Origin: Chloroflexota bacterium
Lineage (GTDB): Bacteria; Chloroflexota; Anaerolineae; JAADDB01
Length of the DNA stretch: 7,464 nt
NCBI GenBank assembly: GCA_013154135.1
Contig: JAADDB010000055.1
Location: forward strand, 1-7,464
Direction of reading: 5' to 3'
Shown: positions 5,967 to 7,464 of the stretch, piece by piece
Position numbering within the stretch: the first letter of the stretch is position 1
How the letters are laid out: every line of letters starts with the position of its first letter
Program-made: the position numbers and the translations under genes
The notes under the pieces: model-generated
Seen by the model: only the letters and a program-made list of their open reading frames with translations
Told to the model about the DNA's origin: nothing
The model's database searches: none

Positions 5967-7142
5967 ATGCTGACCTATCGGGCTGGCATCCTGCACGTGG
6001 AAGGGGTTCCGGTGCCCGAGATAGTAGCACCCATCGGTACCCCGGCCTACATCTACAGCTTGGATGAGATCACCCGTCGGGTGCGGGCGTATCGCAACGC
6101 GCTTCCTCACGCCCTTATTGCCTACGCGTACAAGGCCAACGCCCAATCCCCCGTCATCCGCCACCTGGCCCAACTGGGATGCGGCGCGGACGTGGTCAGT
6201 GGTGAAGAACTCCGCGCGGCCCTGGCCGCGGGTGTGCCCCCGGAGCGCATCGTCTTCAACGGAAATGCCAAATTGGACGAGGAGATCCACCTGGCCGTGC
6301 GCGTGCGCGTCCGCTCCCTGAACGTGGACGCGCGGGAGGAGATCCCCCGGATCGCGCGGATCGCGGCTCAAGTCCGCTCTCGGGCCCGGATTACCTTGCG
6401 CGTGAACCCGGGGCTGGACGTGCACACCCATCCCCACCTTCGGGTGGGGGCTCCGGGCAGTCATTTCGGCATTCCGCCGGAGGATGTGTTGCCCGCGGCC
6501 CGAGAGGTGGTTGCCTCGCCCTGGCTGGACTTGCACGGCATCCACCTCCATGTGGGCTCCCAACTCCTCCAGTTGGAGGAATTGGAAACGGTGGCCCGGG
6601 AAGCCGCGCGGTGGGTGCGCACGTTGCGGGATGCCGGGTTCCCCGTGACCGAGGTGGATTTGGGTGGGGGATTGGGAATCCCGTACGACGGAGCTCCGGG
6701 CCTCGACCCCATGCAAGTGGCGGAACGGTGGCGGCCGTATCTGGACCCGTTGGATGTGCAGGTGGTGGTGGAGCCGGGCCGTTGGTTGGTGGGCCCGGCC
6801 GGGATTTTGGTGCTCCGGGTGGTGCAAGTCAAGCGCGCGTGGGGACGGACGTTTGTGGTGGTGGATGGGGGGATGAACGTGTTGTTGCGTCCGGCCCTTT
6901 ATGGGGCTCGGCATCGCATTTGGCCGGTGGTGCAGGGGGATCCAGAAATCCGGGTGGATGTGGTAGGTCCCAACTGTGAGAGCGCGGATGTGTTGGGACG
7001 GGATTACACGTTACCGCCCTTATCCCCGGGAGATCTGGTGGCCGTGTTGGATGTGGGCGCGTACGGTCGGAGCATGGCCAACCGCTACAACCTGCGGCCC
7101 CTGCCTCGGGAGGCTGTTCTTCATCTAATGAGTAACGATTGA
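5967..7142 (+). CDS. lysA: diaminopimelate decarboxylase with a short, repeat-derived C-terminus
   Basis: This is a fold-type III PLP enzyme that decarboxylates meso-diaminopimelate to L-lysine, the last step of lysine synthesis. The PLP lysine is K56 in YAYKAN (53-58). HLHVGSQ (193-199), the phosphate-binding GGGLGIPY (233-240), EPGR (269-272), DGGMN (300-304), the active-site CES (337-339) and GAYGRSMANRYNLRP (364-378) are all present, so the catalytic core looks complete. Length is 391 residues; relatives I recall run to about 415-420 and end with a tail containing text like LIRRRE after the YN-RP motif. Here the protein stops soon after PREAVL, and its last five residues (LMSND) and stop are encoded by a minisatellite repeat (7125-7157). 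The start ATG 5967 lies 6 nt after the pdp stop with only a weak GGAAG upstream, suggesting translational coupling. A related amino-acid decarboxylase is possible, but CES and the overall text favour LysA. Confidence 0.92.
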   Translation: MLTYRAGILHVEGVPVPEIVAPIGTPAYIYSLDEITRRVRAYRNALPHALIAYAYKANAQSPVIRHLAQLGCGADVVSGEELRAALAAGVPPERIVFNGNAKLDEEIHLAVRVRVRSLNVDAREEIPRIARIAAQVRSRARITLRVNPGLDVHTHPHLRVGAPGSHFGIPPEDVLPAAREVVASPWLDLHGIHLHVGSQLLQLEELETVAREAARWVRTLRDAGFPVTEVDLGGGLGIPYDGAPGLDPMQVAERWRPYLDPLDVQVVVEPGRWLVGPAGILVLRVVQVKRAWGRTFVVVDGGMNVLLRPALYGARHRIWPVVQGDPEIRVDVVGPNCESADVLGRDYTLPPLSPGDLVAVLDVGAYGRSMANRYNLRPLPREAVLHLMSND

Positions 7143-7157
7143 CGATTAACGATTAAG
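7125..7157 (+). repeat. 7-bp minisatellite array overlapping the lysA stop
   Basis: This is a 33-bp array of 7-bp units of the TAACGAG/TAACGAT type, starting CTAATGAG and ending ACGATTAAG. It matches the reverse complement of 355-387 at 30 of 33 positions by eye. Bases 7125-7142 are read in the lysA frame as Leu-Met-Ser-Asn-Asp-stop, so the gene ends inside the repeat. It is also the first member of a higher-order tandem repeat with the arrays at 7203 and 7287. Confidence 0.88.
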
Positions 7158-7202
7158 AGGGGCTTGGCTGCAGGGCGAGGTTGGCCGGGATGGGCGAAGA
7201 GC

Positions 7203-7242
7203 CTAACGCATGACGAGTAACGATTAACGATTGACGATTAAG
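7203..7242 (+). repeat. 7-bp minisatellite array, 40-bp version
   Basis: Same boundaries as the array at 7125 (CTAACG at the start, GATTAAG at the end) but 40 bp long, exactly one extra 7-bp unit. Both arrays are followed by AGAGGG. This array and the one at 7287 are preceded by similar text (GAGGTTGGCCGGGATGG before this one, GAGGTTGGCTTGGATAG before the next), so each array is part of a repeat of about 80 bp. Confidence 0.85.
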
Positions 7243-7286
7243 AGGGATCGGCGGGAGGATGAGGTTGGCTTGGATAGCCGGAGAGC

Positions 7287-7352
7287 CTAACGAGTAACGA
7301 GTAAAAAGGGCGGGAGCGCCCATCTCGGCTCGTCTGTGGCGATGCTCGGCCG
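7287..7352 (+). repeat. interspersed repeat module (copy 2)
   Basis: A short minisatellite of two units (CTAACGAGTAACGAGTAA, 7287-7304) is followed by GGGCGGGAGCGCCC and then by the 21-nt block at 7332-7352 containing TGTGGCGAT and CTCGGCCG. This is the same element order as at 204-260 near the left end of the window, in the same orientation. It is the third step of the tandem array that starts at 7125; array starts are 78 and 84 bp apart. Confidence 0.75.
7303..7321 (-). terminator. possible intrinsic terminator for leftward transcription
   Basis: GGGCG (7308-7312) and CGCCC (7317-7321) form a perfect 5-bp GC stem around GGAG. Read on the - strand, the hairpin is followed directly by TTTTT (7307-7303). 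It would stop transcripts entering from the right. No leftward gene is visible in the window, so a convergent neighbour beyond 7464 is only inferred. The related module at 204-260 lacks this hairpin. Confidence 0.4.
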
Positions 7353-7369
7353 GGCATGTAACCTATCAG

Positions 7370-7386
7370 AGCCCCCGCAGGGGGCT
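7370..7386 (+). terminator. possible terminator of the pdp-lysA unit
   Basis: AGCCCCC (7370-7376) and GGGGGCT (7380-7386) form a perfect 7-bp stem with a GCA loop, followed by TCTCCAAATTT. The hairpin is strong but the T-tract is poor, so termination efficiency is uncertain. It is the strongest + strand hairpin without a repeat counterpart in this window after lysA, about 230 bp past the stop. Confidence 0.4.
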
Positions 7387-7398
7387 TCTCCAAATTTA

Positions 7399-7421
7399 GC
7401 CCGGGGGTTCCAGCCCCGGGC
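7399..7421. repeat. interspersed GC palindrome (copy 2)
   Basis: GCCCGGGG (7399-7406) and CCCCGGGC (7414-7421) form the same 8-bp stem seen at 327-347, again preceded by TTTA, with loop GTTCCAG. It is followed by GATGGGGCACGACCACATATCGCGG. Part of that (7432-7446) resembles 406-421 upstream of the first promoter. Confidence 0.7.
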
Positions 7422-7431
7422 GATGGGGCAC

Positions 7432-7464
7432 GACCACATATCGCGGTTCACGAACGGTAGGGGC
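7432..7464 (+). repeat. partial repeat element at the window edge
   Basis: GACCACATATCGCGG (7432-7446) resembles GACCACGATTTCGCGG (406-421). TCACGAACGGTAGGGGC (7448-7464) resembles CCACGAACGGTGGGC (262-276), which at the left end leads into a hairpin. The window probably cuts a second copy of that hairpin element after its left arm. Confidence 0.5.

Noticed and set aside
4554..6914. 786-codon open frame on the - strand opposite pdp and lysA
   Set aside because: Same reason: the opposite strand encodes two complete conserved enzymes, and the antisense translation shows only compositional bias.

Overview
The window reads as chromosomal DNA from a GC-rich bacterium. All five recognisable genes lie on the + strand, in two transcription units, and both ends of the window are gene-free and packed with short interspersed repeats. 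My best guess at the host is a thermophilic or moderately thermophilic member of Chloroflexota or a neighbouring deep lineage. The reasons are the high GC, the use of TTG starts behind strong Shine-Dalgarno sites, a Thermus-like asparaginyl-tRNA synthetase, and the style of the WecA/MraY-type transferase C-terminus (GDRGHLHLRL). This taxonomic guess is from memory and is not verified.

Layout. Bases 1-535 hold repeat modules (a 7-bp minisatellite, a GC-rich palindrome and two hairpins), then a TATAAT-type -10 box and a structured leader. Unit 1 (about 536-4348) has three genes: a CNNM/CorC-type membrane protein (DUF21-CBS-CBS-CorC), asnS, and a WecA/TagO/MraY-type polyprenyl-phosphate sugar-phosphate transferase, with gaps of 15 and 3 nt. 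Bases 4349-4646 are non-coding; they hold a branched hairpin region after unit 1, a good sigma-70-like promoter (TTGTCC-17-GATAAT) and a foldable leader. Unit 2 (4647-7142) has a pyrimidine-nucleoside phosphorylase and a diaminopimelate decarboxylase (lysA), 6 nt apart. Bases 7143-7464 hold tandem and interspersed repeats and two terminator-like hairpins.

The gene functions are ordinary housekeeping and do not form one pathway: divalent-cation transport, Asn-tRNA charging, cell-envelope lipid-linked sugar synthesis, pyrimidine nucleoside salvage, and lysine/peptidoglycan precursor synthesis. I see no mobile-element gene, CRISPR array, defence system or RNA gene.

The most interesting material is the repeat family. 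A 33-bp array of 7-bp units lies upstream of unit 1 in inverted orientation, and again at the end of lysA in direct orientation. The second copy supplies the last five codons and the stop of lysA and appears to have replaced the usual C-terminal tail. Because the unit is 7 bp and contains TAA, the array tends to put stop codons in successive frames. The second oddity is the transferase, where the Asp normally found in the FMGD-S-G motif (a Mg2+ ligand in MraY) appears to be Ser.
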